NCBI RefSeq assembly: GCF_002873455.1
Contig: NZ_MCUN01000024.1
Coordinates: forward strand, 62,001-126,000
Source of the DNA: Vibrio splendidus
Lineage (GTDB): Bacteria > Pseudomonadota > Gammaproteobacteria > Enterobacterales > Vibrionaceae
Reading direction: 5' to 3'
DNA: 64,000 nucleotides
The notes below the pieces were generated by a model. It made no database searches, had not been told where the DNA came from, and saw only the letters and a list, made by a program, of their open reading frames with translations. Positions 23,959 through 33,292 of this stretch are shown here, in pieces (the first letter of the stretch is position 1; each line of letters begins with the position of its first letter). Made by a program: the position numbers and the translations under genes.

Positions 23959-25410
23959 ATGGCTAATCTATCAGAAGCTCAAGTTGCAGCTTCTCAAGCT
24001 ACTCGTCTCGAAGAAGATCTACTAGGTCAACGTCATGTTCCGGCTGATGCTTACTACGGCATCCACACTCTCCGCGCAGTTGAAAACTTCAACATCTCAA
24101 ATGTAACGATCTCAGATGTACCTGAATTCGTTCGCGGTATGGTGATGACAAAGAAAGCCGCGGCTTTAGCAAACAAAGAGTTAGGTGTAATCCCAAGCGA
24201 AGTAGCTAAATACATCATCCAAGCTTGTGACCTAATTCTAGACACTGGCAAGTGCATGGATCAGTTCCCATCGGATGTATTCCAAGGTGGCGCTGGTACT
24301 TCTGTAAACATGAACGCGAACGAAGTAGTCGCGAACGTGGCTCTTGAACTTATGGGCAAAGAAAAAGGCCAATATGAGTTCATCAACCCAAATGATCATG
24401 TGAACCGCAGCCAATCAACTAACTGTGCTTACCCAACGGGTTTCCGTATCTCTGTTTACAACAGCGTTCGCAAACTGATTGACGCTATCGAATACCTAAA
24501 AGGTGCATTCGAGCTTAAGAGCCAAGAATTCAACACAATCCTGAAGATGGGTCGTACTCAACTTCAAGACGCAGTACCTATGACGGTTGGCCAAGAATTC
24601 CACGCTTGGGCTGTAACCATCAATGAAGAAATCAAAAACCTAGAATACACTTCAAAGCTACTGCTTGAAGTTAACTTAGGCGCAACAGCTATCGGTACGG
24701 GTCTGAACGCAGCACCTGGCTACCAAGGCCTAGCCGTTAAACACCTAGCAGAAGTAACTGGCCTAGAGTGTGTAGCCGCTGAAGATTTGATCGAAGCAAC
24801 GTCTGACTGTGGCGCATACGTAATGACGCACGGCGCACTTAAGCGTCTAGCCGTTAAACTGTCTAAGATCTGTAACGACTTACGTCTTCTTTCTTCAGGT
24901 CCACGTACTGGCTTCAACGAGCTAAACCTACCTGAACTGCAAGCGGGTTCTTCAATCATGCCTGCTAAAGTAAACCCAGTTGTACCTGAAGTAGTGAACC
25001 AAGTTTGCTTTAAAGTTCTAGGTAACGACAACACGGTTTCTTTCGCAGCAGAAGGTGGTCAACTTCAACTGAACGTAATGGAACCTGTTATCGCACAAAG
25101 CATGTTTGAGTCTTTAGACATCCTAACAAACGCATGTGTGAACCTACGCGACAAGTGTGTAGACGGCATTACTGTGAACAAAGAAGTATGTGAATCTCAC
25201 GTATTCAACTCTATCGGTATCGTTACTTACCTAAACCCATACATTGGCCACCATGAGGGTGACATTGTAGGTAAGATCTGTGCAGAAACGGGTAAGAGCG
25301 TTCGCGATGTGGTTCTAGAGCGCGGTTTATTAACCGCAGAAGAACTTGATGACATTTTCTCTGTTGAAAATTTGATGCATCCTCAGTATAAAGCAAAACG
25401 CTACGAGTAA
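23959..25410 (+). CDS. aspA: Aspartate ammonia-lyase
   Basis: Converts aspartate to fumarate and ammonia (483 residues), feeding fumarate respiration when oxygen is low. It belongs to the fumarase/aspartase family, with signature GSSIMPAKVNPVVPE near residue 330, GGAGTSVNMNANEV near 114 and NDHVNRSQSTNCAYPTGFRI near 146. AAGGAT lies before the ATG. dcuA follows after 180 bases and a terminator, the same aspA-dcuA order as in E. coli, coupling aspartate uptake to succinate export. Confidence 0.97.
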   Translation: MANLSEAQVAASQATRLEEDLLGQRHVPADAYYGIHTLRAVENFNISNVTISDVPEFVRGMVMTKKAAALANKELGVIPSEVAKYIIQACDLILDTGKCMDQFPSDVFQGGAGTSVNMNANEVVANVALELMGKEKGQYEFINPNDHVNRSQSTNCAYPTGFRISVYNSVRKLIDAIEYLKGAFELKSQEFNTILKMGRTQLQDAVPMTVGQEFHAWAVTINEEIKNLEYTSKLLLEVNLGATAIGTGLNAAPGYQGLAVKHLAEVTGLECVAAEDLIEATSDCGAYVMTHGALKRLAVKLSKICNDLRLLSSGPRTGFNELNLPELQAGSSIMPAKVNPVVPEVVNQVCFKVLGNDNTVSFAAEGGQLQLNVMEPVIAQSMFESLDILTNACVNLRDKCVDGITVNKEVCESHVFNSIGIVTYLNPYIGHHEGDIVGKICAETGKSVRDVVLERGLLTAEELDDIFSVENLMHPQYKAKRYE

Positions 25411-25422
25411 ATCTGGCAAACA

Positions 25423-25446
25423 GGGCTCCAAACGGAGCCCTTTTTT
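25423..25446 (+). terminator. Terminator of aspA
   Basis: Perfect GGGCTCC / GGAGCCC with an AAAC loop and six Ts. Confidence 0.92.
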
Positions 25447-25590
25447 AGGCTCTAATACGGTTAACCTTGCTTAATTTGTGGACTTCCCTTAATTGCCTTT
25501 TTGCTCAGTTGAATCTAAACAATAGAACTATTATGTGAATATTCCATCGACGAATGTTCACATAATAAAATCTAAAATGAGGTGTTACTT

Positions 25591-26898
25591 ATGATTGCAG
25601 TAGAACTTTTTGTTGTCCTACTCTTTATATTCTTGGGGGCCAGAATTGGCGGTATCGGTATCGGTTTTGCCGGTGGTGCTGGTGTTATTGCCCTTTCACT
25701 TATTCTTGGTGTTCCAACAAGCCAATCTTTCATTCCGGTCGATGTAATCTTGATCATCATGTCGGTAATTACTGCGATTGCTGCAATGCAAGTTGCTGGT
25801 GGTATGGATTGGTTGGTACAGATTGCGGAAAACTTTTTACGCAAGCATCCAGAACGCATTACCTTTTATGCGCCTATCGTTACCTTCGTCATGACATTAA
25901 TGGCAGGTACGGGTCACACTGCTTTCTCAACACTTCCAGTGATTGCAGAAGTAGCTAAAGGCCAAGGTGTACGTCCTTCTCGTCCTCTTTCTATTGCGGT
26001 TGTTGCTTCCCAAATTGCGATTACAGCTTCACCAATTTCAGCAGCCGTTGTTGCATTCGCAGCAATGCTGGCACCTTTTGGTGTTGATTACCTAACGCTA
26101 TTAATGGTTTGTATTCCAACGACCTTTATCGCTTGTATGGTTGGCGCAGTTGTCGCGAACTACATGGGCAGTGAACTGAAAGACGATCCAATTTACCAAG
26201 AACGTCTAGAGAAAGGTCTAATTAAGCTAGCAACAGAAGAGAAACGCGAAATTTTACCAACAGCGAAGAAAGCGACTTACATCTTCCTAGCGGCAATTGG
26301 TTTCGTTGTTTGCTACGCAGCCGCTATCTCTAGTTCTGTTGGCCTAATTGAAAACCCTGCACTGGGTCGTAACGAAGCGATCATGTCTGTGATGCTAGCA
26401 GCCGCTGCTGCAATTGTTATGTTCACTAAGATTGATGCAGCGAAAATTTCATCTGCTCCAACATTCCGCTCTGGTATGACAGCGTGTGTATGTGTACTTG
26501 GTGTAGCTTGGTTGGGCTCTACATTTGTAAACGCGCACGTAGCAGAAATCAAAGACGTAGCAGGCGCTCTACTGGCTGACTATCCATGGATGCTGGCTCT
26601 TGTTCTGTTCTTCGCTTCTATGCTGCTTTACTCTCAAGGCGCAACAACGGTTGCACTAATGCCAGCTGCTCTAGCGATTGGCGTAGCACCACTAACAGCC
26701 GTTGCTTCTTTTGCTGCAGTAAGTGCACTGTTCGTACTTCCAACTTACCCTACGCTACTTGCAGCGGTTGAGATGGATGACACAGGCTCAACTCGTATTG
26801 GTAAGTACGTATTTAACCACCCATTCTTCATTCCTGGTGTGGCAACAATCAGTACAGCGGTAGCACTCGGCTTCGCATTCGGCGGTCTATTTATCTAA
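25591..26898 (+). CDS. dcuA: Anaerobic C4-dicarboxylate antiporter DcuA
   Basis: Inner membrane carrier (435 residues, about ten or more hydrophobic segments) that exchanges aspartate/fumarate/malate for succinate. The family regions are FLGARIGGIGIGFAGGAGV, FYAPIVTFVMTLMAGTGHTAFSTLPVIAEVAKGQGVRPSRPLS and GEDP-like charged loops. I start it at ATG 25591 because GAGGTG is 7 bases upstream; a GTG at 25582 would add three residues. It sits downstream of aspA with its own terminator. Confidence 0.95.
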   Translation: MIAVELFVVLLFIFLGARIGGIGIGFAGGAGVIALSLILGVPTSQSFIPVDVILIIMSVITAIAAMQVAGGMDWLVQIAENFLRKHPERITFYAPIVTFVMTLMAGTGHTAFSTLPVIAEVAKGQGVRPSRPLSIAVVASQIAITASPISAAVVAFAAMLAPFGVDYLTLLMVCIPTTFIACMVGAVVANYMGSELKDDPIYQERLEKGLIKLATEEKREILPTAKKATYIFLAAIGFVVCYAAAISSSVGLIENPALGRNEAIMSVMLAAAAAIVMFTKIDAAKISSAPTFRSGMTACVCVLGVAWLGSTFVNAHVAEIKDVAGALLADYPWMLALVLFFASMLLYSQGATTVALMPAALAIGVAPLTAVASFAAVSALFVLPTYPTLLAAVEMDDTGSTRIGKYVFNHPFFIPGVATISTAVALGFAFGGLFI

Positions 26899-26921
26899 CA
26901 CTCGCTGAAAAACCAAACCCT

Positions 26922-26947
26922 AAAAGGAAGCTTCGGCTTCCTTTTTT
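26922..26947 (+). terminator. Terminator of dcuA
   Basis: Perfect stem AAAAGGAAGC / GCTTCCTTTT closed by a TTCG tetraloop, followed by more Ts. Confidence 0.93.
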
Positions 26948-26968
26948 GTTTTCTGTTCAATGTGTTAT

Positions 26969-26982
26969 TTGATACACATCAA
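26969..26982. promoter_or_regulatory. FNR-type box
   Basis: TTGATACACATCAA is a perfect match to TTGAT-N4-ATCAA. It lies after the dcuA terminator and 425 bases ahead of the YfcC-type carrier gene, so it would most plausibly act on that gene from a distance. Anaerobic control suits an arginine deiminase cluster. Confidence 0.65.
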
Positions 26983-27407
26983 ATAACCATTATAAACTTT
27001 AAAAACCATCCAAAAATAAAGTTTGAATAAAATTCCAAGATTATTCAAGCTATTAATTAGGAATGCCTGCCAAGTCAATCTCCCCTCGTTCCCCCTTCAT
27101 CCACATCGAATATTAATCCAAGCTAACTAACCAAAAAACCTTGCTGTTTTTATGCCATTTTTAAGGCCTCTCATTAGCCACTATTTTTGTGAACAGCACC
27201 AAACTTAAATAGTTTGGTAAGGAATAAAATAGCCACAGCTAAATTAAATCTATTTCATTCGGATTAGTAAATATAAAAACAACTTTAATTTAAAGTCATC
27301 AACTATATATCGTTGGGTACTTTATAAATGTAAGTGTATTTACAATCTATAAATCATTAGTCGCTAATTCACATCACTTTTATTTAAGATGATGTAAGGA
27401 GATAGCC

Positions 27408-28856
27408 ATGACGACTCAAACGATACCAAGCGAGAAAAAAAAGGGCGGCTTCTTTGCCAATTTTAAATTCCCTTCTGCCTACACTATTCTATTTATTCTA
27501 ATTGCATTCGTAGCCCTGCTTACCTGGGTTGTTCCAGCAGGCCAATACGACCGAGCAATGAATGAAGAGTTAGGTCGAGAAGTACCGGTTACTGGCACCT
27601 ATCAAGCGGTAGAAGGTAACCCTCAAGGCGTGATCGATGTACTGCTAGCGCCTATCGACGGTTTCTACGACCACAATAGCTATGAAGCTGCAGCAATCGA
27701 CGTTTCGCTGTTCATCTTAATCATTGGTGGCTTCTTAGGACTAGTAACCAAAACGGGTGCCATTGATGCCGGTATCGAACGTGTCACCGCCCGCTTAGAA
27801 GGGCGAGAAGAGTTAATGATACCGATACTAATGGCGCTGTTTGCTGCTGGCGGTACCGTCTACGGCATGGCGGAGGAATCACTACCATTCTATACGCTGC
27901 TAGTACCTGTAATGATGGCTGCTCGCTTTGACCCTCTGGTTGCTGCTGCGACAGTATTGCTTGGCGCGGGCATTGGGGTGCTCGGTTCTACCATTAACCC
28001 ATTCGCTACCGTTATTGCTGCCAACGCCTCTGGTATTCCATTTACCGACGGTATCGCGTTGCGTGTTGGAATGCTAATTATTGGTTGGGGTATCTGTGTC
28101 GCCTACGTCATGCGTTACGCAAGAATGGTACAAGCTGATCCAACAACATCAATTGTTTACGACAAATACGAAGAGAACAAAGCGCACTTCCTTGGTAACG
28201 CGAGTGGTGAAAAACTTGAATTCACCGCGACTCGCAAACTGATTCTGACCATTTTTGGTGGCTCTTTCGCTGTGATGATTTACGGTGTATCGGTTGCTGG
28301 ATGGTGGATGGCAGAGATCTCCGCGATGTTCTTGGCAGCAACAATCATCGTCGGTATTGTGTCTCGCATGAGCGAAGAAGAGTTTACCACTAGCTTCATT
28401 GACGGTGCTCGAGACCTATTGGGCGTAGCACTTATCATTGGTATTGCACGTGGTATCGTCGTCGTAATGGACCGCGGTATGATCACCGACACCATTCTCT
28501 TCTCTGCAGAACAAATGGTGACTGGGCTGTCTTCGGTTATCTTTATTAACGTGATGTTCTTCCTAGAGATTCTATTGTCATTCTTAGTCCCGTCGACGTC
28601 TGGATTAGCGGTACTGACTATGCCAATCATGGCACCACTGGCCGATTTTGCTGGCGTAGGTCGTGACCTCGTTATCACAGCGTACCAATCCGCTTCTGGC
28701 TTGGTGAACTTAATCACACCGACCTCTGCGGTAGTAATGGGTGGCTTGGCGATTGCTCGCGTCCCTTACGTACGCTGGGTTAAATGGGTAATGCCATTAA
28801 TCGGTATCTTGATGGTGTTCTGCATCGTTGTGCTAAGTATTGGTGCGCTTATCTAA
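27408..28856 (+). CDS. YfcC-family membrane carrier, probable arginine/ornithine transporter of the ADI pathway
   Basis: A 482-residue membrane protein with about twelve hydrophobic segments and a basic cytoplasmic N-terminus. LLTWVVPAGQYDR, GGTVYGMAEESLPFYTLLVPVMMAARFDPLVAAATVLLGAGIGVLGSTINPFAT and FLVPSTSGLAVLTMPIMAPLADFAGV are the YfcC/DcuC-superfamily signatures. AAGGAG precedes the ATG. The substrate is inferred from position just ahead of arcA, arcC and argF, where an arginine-ornithine exchanger is expected and no ArcD is otherwise present in the window. A C4-dicarboxylate or peptide substrate cannot be excluded. Confidence 0.75.
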   Translation: MTTQTIPSEKKKGGFFANFKFPSAYTILFILIAFVALLTWVVPAGQYDRAMNEELGREVPVTGTYQAVEGNPQGVIDVLLAPIDGFYDHNSYEAAAIDVSLFILIIGGFLGLVTKTGAIDAGIERVTARLEGREELMIPILMALFAAGGTVYGMAEESLPFYTLLVPVMMAARFDPLVAAATVLLGAGIGVLGSTINPFATVIAANASGIPFTDGIALRVGMLIIGWGICVAYVMRYARMVQADPTTSIVYDKYEENKAHFLGNASGEKLEFTATRKLILTIFGGSFAVMIYGVSVAGWWMAEISAMFLAATIIVGIVSRMSEEEFTTSFIDGARDLLGVALIIGIARGIVVVMDRGMITDTILFSAEQMVTGLSSVIFINVMFFLEILLSFLVPSTSGLAVLTMPIMAPLADFAGVGRDLVITAYQSASGLVNLITPTSAVVMGGLAIARVPYVRWVKWVMPLIGILMVFCIVVLSIGALI

Positions 28857-29669
28857 CTTAAAGCACTTCACTCCGTTCTCATCCAAAGCCGCTTCCATAG
28901 CGGCTTTTTTTATTGCTATCTAATCCAATTCCAACCCAATCACCAAAACAACCTGCCGAGCTGCACACGCTTCATTTAAAGCCTCTCTCTGGTTTATCTC
29001 AGTAGCAAAGCTTAAACGAGCTAAAGACACCGACTACAACGAGTAAATCAACATTTAAACATCGATGTTAAAGCGAATAATAGACCAACTATTCTTCGCT
29101 ATTATGTTTAGAAAAATATTTAGTCATTTATTAGCGTTAATTATATTTAAAGTTATTTACTCCGTAATAAACGAAGGAGAAATAGCAGCCATTTTTATAG
29201 AAAATCAACTAAAAACACCCCATTATAAAATGTGATCACAACAGCTTTATTCACATTTACTTTGTTAACAAATGTTTAATTTAATATTCAAAATTAAATA
29301 TATAAATAAAAACACTGCATACTTCCAAACTAAGCACACTCTTATCAATAAAACTATTATGCATATAATCCCCCGTAAATTAGATTATAGTAAGTTTAGT
29401 TTAAAAAGCATGCATAAAATTCCCTAACCGCTAACTATTTAGAATCATCTAGCAACACTCAAAAGTGAATAAAGTTTGTTAAAACCCTTATTTTTAAAGG
29501 GCTGAGGGATAAAAAACGATTTGTGATAGATCTCTAAGAATACCTGACTAGCAGGCGTAATATTAATTCCAGACAAGAGATATGAATAAATAATTCATTA
29601 TTCTCAACTGAAAATAAATAATTACTCTTAGCAATAAAAGTAATTCAAATATATAAGAGAGAGACGATC
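28857..29669. other. Long AT-rich region upstream of arcA
   Basis: 813 bases without a gene. It starts with the carrier-gene terminator. Short palindromes are AACATCGATGTT (29058-29069), TGTGATCACA (29231-29240) and TTTGTTAACAAA (29261-29272). TGAAT-AAATA-ATTCA at 29583-29597 resembles an ARG box with one extra spacer base, about 70 bases before arcA. The rest is A/T-rich and shows no coding sign. Confidence 0.6.
28885..28911 (+). terminator. Terminator of the YfcC-type carrier gene
   Basis: Stem AAAGCCGCT / AGCGGCTTT with a TCCAT loop, followed by a T run. It separates this gene from arcA. Confidence 0.9.
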
Positions 29670-30893
29670 ATGAGTAAGTTCTATGTAGGTTCTGAAATAG
29701 GTCAATTACGCCGCGTTCTAGTTCACCGTCCAAGACGCGCACTGACTCACCTAACACCCTCTAACTGTCACGATTTGCTGTTTGATGACGTACTGGCTGT
29801 TGAGCGTGCAGGTAAAGAGCATGACGCATTTACTCAAACGCTACGTGATCAAGGTGTTGAGGTTCTTCTTCTTACTGACTTGCTAGCAGACACACTAGCA
29901 GTGTCTGATGCGAAAGATTGGCTTTTGAATCATCAAGTTTCTGATTACCGCCTAGGTAAAACTTTTGCTAATGATGTGCGCTGCTACTTGGGCGATTTAC
30001 CAAACCTAGAGTTAGCAAAAATCCTAACGGGCGGTTTGTCTTACGCTGAGATGCCAATGAAATCATCTTCAATGATGCAAGGCATGCACGCACCAACCGA
30101 CTTCATTATCGAGCCACTACCAAACCACCTATTTACTCGCGATACATCTTGCTGGGTATATGGCGGTGTATCTATCAACCCAATGGCGAAACCAGCTCGT
30201 CAACGTGAAACAAACCACGTTCGTGCTATTTACCGTTGGCACCCAACATTCGCAGGCCAAGACTTCATTAAATACTTCGGCGATGAAGAAAAAATCAATT
30301 ACGACAACTCTACGATTGAAGGTGGTGACGTTCTTGTACTTGGTCGTGGCGCGGTGCTTATCGGTATGTCTGAACGTACAACAGCACAAGGTGTTGAACA
30401 CTTAGCATCTAGCCTATTCAAACACGGTCAAGCGACACAAGTTATCGCAATGCAGCTACCAAAACACCGCTCTTGCATGCACTTAGACACCGTAATGACT
30501 CACATGAACGAAGATACGTTCTCTGTTTACCCTGAAGTGGTAAGTAAAGACGTGCAGTGCTGGAACCTAACTGGCGATGAGTCTGGCGCTGTAAAAGTGA
30601 AAGAAGAAGGCTACTTCGTAACGGCTATCGAAAAAGCACTTGGCGTAGACAAGCTAAACCTAATCACGACAGGTGGCGACAACTTCCATGCAGAACGTGA
30701 ACAGTGGAACGACGCAAACAACGTTCTTACCGTTAAACCGGGTGTCGTGATTGGTTACGAAGGCAACACCTACACCAACGAAAAATACGACAAAGCAGGC
30801 ATCACGGTTCTTCCGATTCCAGGAGACGAACTTGGCCGTGGTCGCGGTGGCGCACGCTGCATGAGCTGCCCAATTGAGCGTGATGGTATCTAA
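29670..30893 (+). CDS. arcA: Arginine deiminase
   Basis: First enzyme of the ADI pathway: arginine to citrulline and ammonia. It has 407 residues and the guanidino-modifying fold. Catalytic residues are visible: Asp in FTRDTS, Glu in STIEGGDV, His in HLDTVMTH and the nucleophile Cys397 in GGARCMSCP near the C-terminus. SEIGQLRRVLVHRP is the typical start. GAGAGA precedes the ATG. arcC follows by 73 bases. The symbol is the ADI gene, not the ArcA redox regulator. Function: ATP yield, acid resistance and ammonia release under low oxygen. Confidence 0.97.
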   Translation: MSKFYVGSEIGQLRRVLVHRPRRALTHLTPSNCHDLLFDDVLAVERAGKEHDAFTQTLRDQGVEVLLLTDLLADTLAVSDAKDWLLNHQVSDYRLGKTFANDVRCYLGDLPNLELAKILTGGLSYAEMPMKSSSMMQGMHAPTDFIIEPLPNHLFTRDTSCWVYGGVSINPMAKPARQRETNHVRAIYRWHPTFAGQDFIKYFGDEEKINYDNSTIEGGDVLVLGRGAVLIGMSERTTAQGVEHLASSLFKHGQATQVIAMQLPKHRSCMHLDTVMTHMNEDTFSVYPEVVSKDVQCWNLTGDESGAVKVKEEGYFVTAIEKALGVDKLNLITTGGDNFHAEREQWNDANNVLTVKPGVVIGYEGNTYTNEKYDKAGITVLPIPGDELGRGRGGARCMSCPIERDGI

Positions 30894-30966
30894 TCACTAA
30901 GACGAAAACGGCCAAGTTGAACGATCTTAAATAATCTCAGCTTGGCCAGAATGAGAGAACACAATT

Positions 30967-31878
30967 ATGACTAAGCAAACTGTTGTTGTTGCACTCGGCG
31001 GTAACGCCCTACTTCGTCGCGGTGAACCGTTAGAAGCCGATGTTCAACGCCGCAATATTGAAACTGCTGTTAAAACCATCTCTGAAATCGCGAAAGTGTA
31101 CAACGTGGTCCTAGTACACGGTAATGGCCCACAAGTTGGCCTACTTGCTCTGCAAGGTTTGGAGTACAAGAAAGTAAACCCGTACCCACTGGATGTATTG
31201 GGCAGTGAAACTCAAGGCATGATCGGCTACATGCTGATGCAAGAGTTCAAGAACTACCTGCCTGACCGCAACATCTCGTGCATGTTGACGCAAATGACGG
31301 TTGATCCAAACGATCCAGCATTTACGGATCCAACTAAGCCGATTGGCCCGATCTACGAAGAAGCAGAAGCCCGTGAGCTAGCAGAGAAATTCCACTGGAT
31401 CGTAAAACCCGACGGCCAACATTTCCGTCGCGTAGTACCAAGCCCACGACCTACTGGCATTGTTGAACACGAAGCGATCACCCAACTTATCGATGCGGGT
31501 CACTTAGTTATTTGTACTGGTGGTGGTGGCATCCCAGTGAAAAAAGAAAATGGCAAATTAATTGGTGTTGAAGCGGTTATCGACAAAGACATGTCAGCGG
31601 CTTTCTTAGCGAAACAACTGGATGCGGATGCGCTGCTTATTCTGACCGACGCGGACGCTGTGTACCTTGACTGGGGCAAACCAACTCAACACGCACTGCG
31701 CAGCACCACACCAAGCGAATTGGCGAAGTTCACATTTGATGCCGGCTCAATGGGGCCAAAAATTGAAGCATCGTGCGAATTCATTCAGCAAGGCGGCAAA
31801 GTAGTGGGTATCGGTGCACTCGAAGATGGCTTGCAAATTCTGCAAGGTCAAGCGGGCACCAATATCACCAAAGGTTAA
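30967..31878 (+). CDS. arcC: Carbamate kinase
   Basis: Last ADI enzyme: carbamoyl phosphate plus ADP to ATP, CO2 and ammonia (303 residues). The amino-acid-kinase fold shows VVALGGNALLRRGEPL at the N-terminus, VHGNGPQVGLLALQ, ICTGGGGIPV, VIDKDMSAAFLAKQL and LILTDADAVYLDWG, all typical of ArcC. It lies between arcA and argF, giving the order arcA-arcC-argF. The distance to argF (212 bases) contains repeats and a hairpin, so argF may be separately controlled. Confidence 0.97.
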   Translation: MTKQTVVVALGGNALLRRGEPLEADVQRRNIETAVKTISEIAKVYNVVLVHGNGPQVGLLALQGLEYKKVNPYPLDVLGSETQGMIGYMLMQEFKNYLPDRNISCMLTQMTVDPNDPAFTDPTKPIGPIYEEAEARELAEKFHWIVKPDGQHFRRVVPSPRPTGIVEHEAITQLIDAGHLVICTGGGGIPVKKENGKLIGVEAVIDKDMSAAFLAKQLDADALLILTDADAVYLDWGKPTQHALRSTTPSELAKFTFDAGSMGPKIEASCEFIQQGGKVVGIGALEDGLQILQGQAGTNITKG

Positions 31879-31908
31879 CGTACTAGCGAGCTTTATCATC
31901 TTGAAAAA

Positions 31909-31970
31909 CTTAAAGTTTGAGAACCTTAAAGCTTGAGAGCCTTAAACTTTGAGAGCTTTTAAACTTTGCG
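31909..31970. repeat. 16-base tandem repeat between arcC and argF
   Basis: Units CTTAAAGTTTGAGAAC (31909-31924), CTTAAAGCTTGAGAGC (31925-31940), CTTAAACTTTGAGAGC (31941-31956) and a degenerate fourth (31957-31970). This is a short imperfect array, typical of replication slippage. Confidence 0.85.
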
Positions 31971-32027
31971 AAAACAGAATTAAACGAAACAAACAGAACC
32001 AAACAAATTTAACTAAAAAATTGAATC

Positions 32028-32067
32028 GCGCTTTCTTGAATTTTCTTTCCCTGTAGCAAGAAAGCGC
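32028..32067 (+). promoter_or_regulatory. Hairpin in the argF leader
   Basis: GCGCTTTCTTG (32028-32038) and CAAGAAAGCGC (32057-32067) form a perfect 11-base stem around an 18-base loop, 23 bases before the argF ATG. It has no T run, so it is not a standard terminator. It may set the 5' end or stability of the argF message, or control its translation. Confidence 0.55.
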
Positions 32068-32090
32068 CTAAATCTAAGAAGGAATACATC

Positions 32091-33101
32091 ATGGCTTTTA
32101 ACCTACGCAATCGTAACTTCCTAAAACTACTAGATTTCACTCCACGCGAAATTCAACACTTGTTAGATCTTTCTATGGAGCTAAAAAAAGCGAAGTACAA
32201 CGGTTACGAACAGCCAACACTGACTGGCAAAAACATTGCGCTTATCTTTGAGAAAACCTCAACTCGTACTCGCTGTGCATTCGAAGTGGCAGCATTCGAC
32301 CAAGGTGCTCGCGTCTCTTACTTAGGCCCATCGGGTTCTCAAATTGGCCACAAAGAATCAATGAAAGATACGGCTCGCGTTCTTGGCCGTATGTACGATG
32401 GCATCGAATACCGTGGCTTCGGTCAAGAAATCGTTGAAGAGCTAGGCGCATACGCTGGTGTTCCGGTATGGAATGGTCTAACAGACGAGTTCCACCCAAC
32501 TCAAATCCTGGCTGACTTCCTAACTATGACGGAATACGGCCGTGGTAAACAACTGCGTGAAATCAAGTTTGCTTACCTAGGTGATGCTCGCAACAACATG
32601 GGCAACTCTCTAATGGTTGGTGCAGCGAAAATGGGTATGGACATTCGTCTTGTTGCTCCAAAACAATTCTGGCCACAAGAAGAGCTATTAGCTCAATGTC
32701 GTGAAATTGCAGAGCACACAGGCGGCAAAATCACGCTAACAGAAGATGTTCAAGAAGGCGTACAAGGTTGTGATTTCCTATACACCGACGTTTGGGTATC
32801 AATGGGCGAAGCAAAAGAAGCATGGGCTGAGCGTATTAACCTAATGATGCCTTACCAAGTCAACATGGACATGATCAAGGCAACAGGCAACCCACATGTG
32901 AAATTCATGCACTGCCTACCGGCTTTCCACGGCGAAGACACAACAGTAGGTAAACAACTTGCTGCTGAATATCCACAGCTAAAAGACGGCGTAGAAGTGA
33001 CAGATGAAGTGGTTGAGTCTGAATACTCTATCGTGTTCGATGAAGCTGAAAACCGCATGCATACCATCAAAGCAGTGATGGTTGCAACACTAGGCAGTTA
33101 A
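32091..33101 (+). CDS. argF: Ornithine carbamoyltransferase
   Basis: Makes citrulline from ornithine and carbamoyl phosphate, or works in reverse in arginine breakdown (336 residues). Carbamoyl-phosphate loop STRTRC is at residues 57-62, HPTQ at 135-138 and the ornithine-site HCLPAF at 274-279. AAGGA lies 7 bases before the ATG. Its place after arcA-arcC suggests the catabolic (ArcB) role, yet the protein resembles the anabolic ArgF/ArgI type. One enzyme may serve both directions if no other copy exists in the genome. Confidence 0.95.
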   Translation: MAFNLRNRNFLKLLDFTPREIQHLLDLSMELKKAKYNGYEQPTLTGKNIALIFEKTSTRTRCAFEVAAFDQGARVSYLGPSGSQIGHKESMKDTARVLGRMYDGIEYRGFGQEIVEELGAYAGVPVWNGLTDEFHPTQILADFLTMTEYGRGKQLREIKFAYLGDARNNMGNSLMVGAAKMGMDIRLVAPKQFWPQEELLAQCREIAEHTGGKITLTEDVQEGVQGCDFLYTDVWVSMGEAKEAWAERINLMMPYQVNMDMIKATGNPHVKFMHCLPAFHGEDTTVGKQLAAEYPQLKDGVEVTDEVVESEYSIVFDEAENRMHTIKAVMVATLGS

Positions 33102-33111
33102 TTACCTAAGA

Positions 33112-33193
33112 AACTAAACAGCTAAACAGCTAAACAGCTAAACAGCTAAGAATCTAAACAACTAAGAATCTAAACAACTAAGAAGTTAAGCAC
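33112..33193. repeat. 8/16-base tandem repeat after argF
   Basis: About four copies of CTAAACAG, followed by two copies of a related 16-base unit CTAAGAATCTAAACAA and a degenerate end. This is a slippage-type array just after the argF stop codon. Confidence 0.85.
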
Positions 33194-33237
33194 TCACTTG
33201 TTGGCAAGACATTGACAAGTTAAGTGTAATGACAGGG

Positions 33238-33292
33238 AAATGCGGGTGGCATACTTGGGATTTAGCCCTTGGATAAAACCCGCATTTTTTTT
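33238..33292 (+). terminator. Terminator of argF
   Basis: ATGCGGGT / ACCCGCAT stem closing a 33-base loop that may hold an inner TGGG/CCCT helix, followed by eight Ts. Confidence 0.85.

Larger units (their letters stand above)
26899..27407. other. dcuA to YfcC-carrier intergenic region
   Basis: 509 AT-rich bases. It begins with the dcuA terminator, then a perfect FNR-type site at 26969-26982, then about 400 bases with low-complexity A/T sequence and no open frame of note up to the ribosome site (AAGGAG) of the carrier gene. The length suggests a large regulatory region. Confidence 0.6.

Noticed and set aside
29231..29240. TGTGATCACA as a CRP site upstream of arcA
   Set aside because: CRP needs TGTGA-N6-TCACA; here the half-sites abut with no spacer, so it is only a short palindrome.
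29583..29597. Canonical ARG box before arcA
   Set aside because: The arms TGAAT and ATTCA are correct but separated by five bases and not four. It is recorded only as ARG-like.
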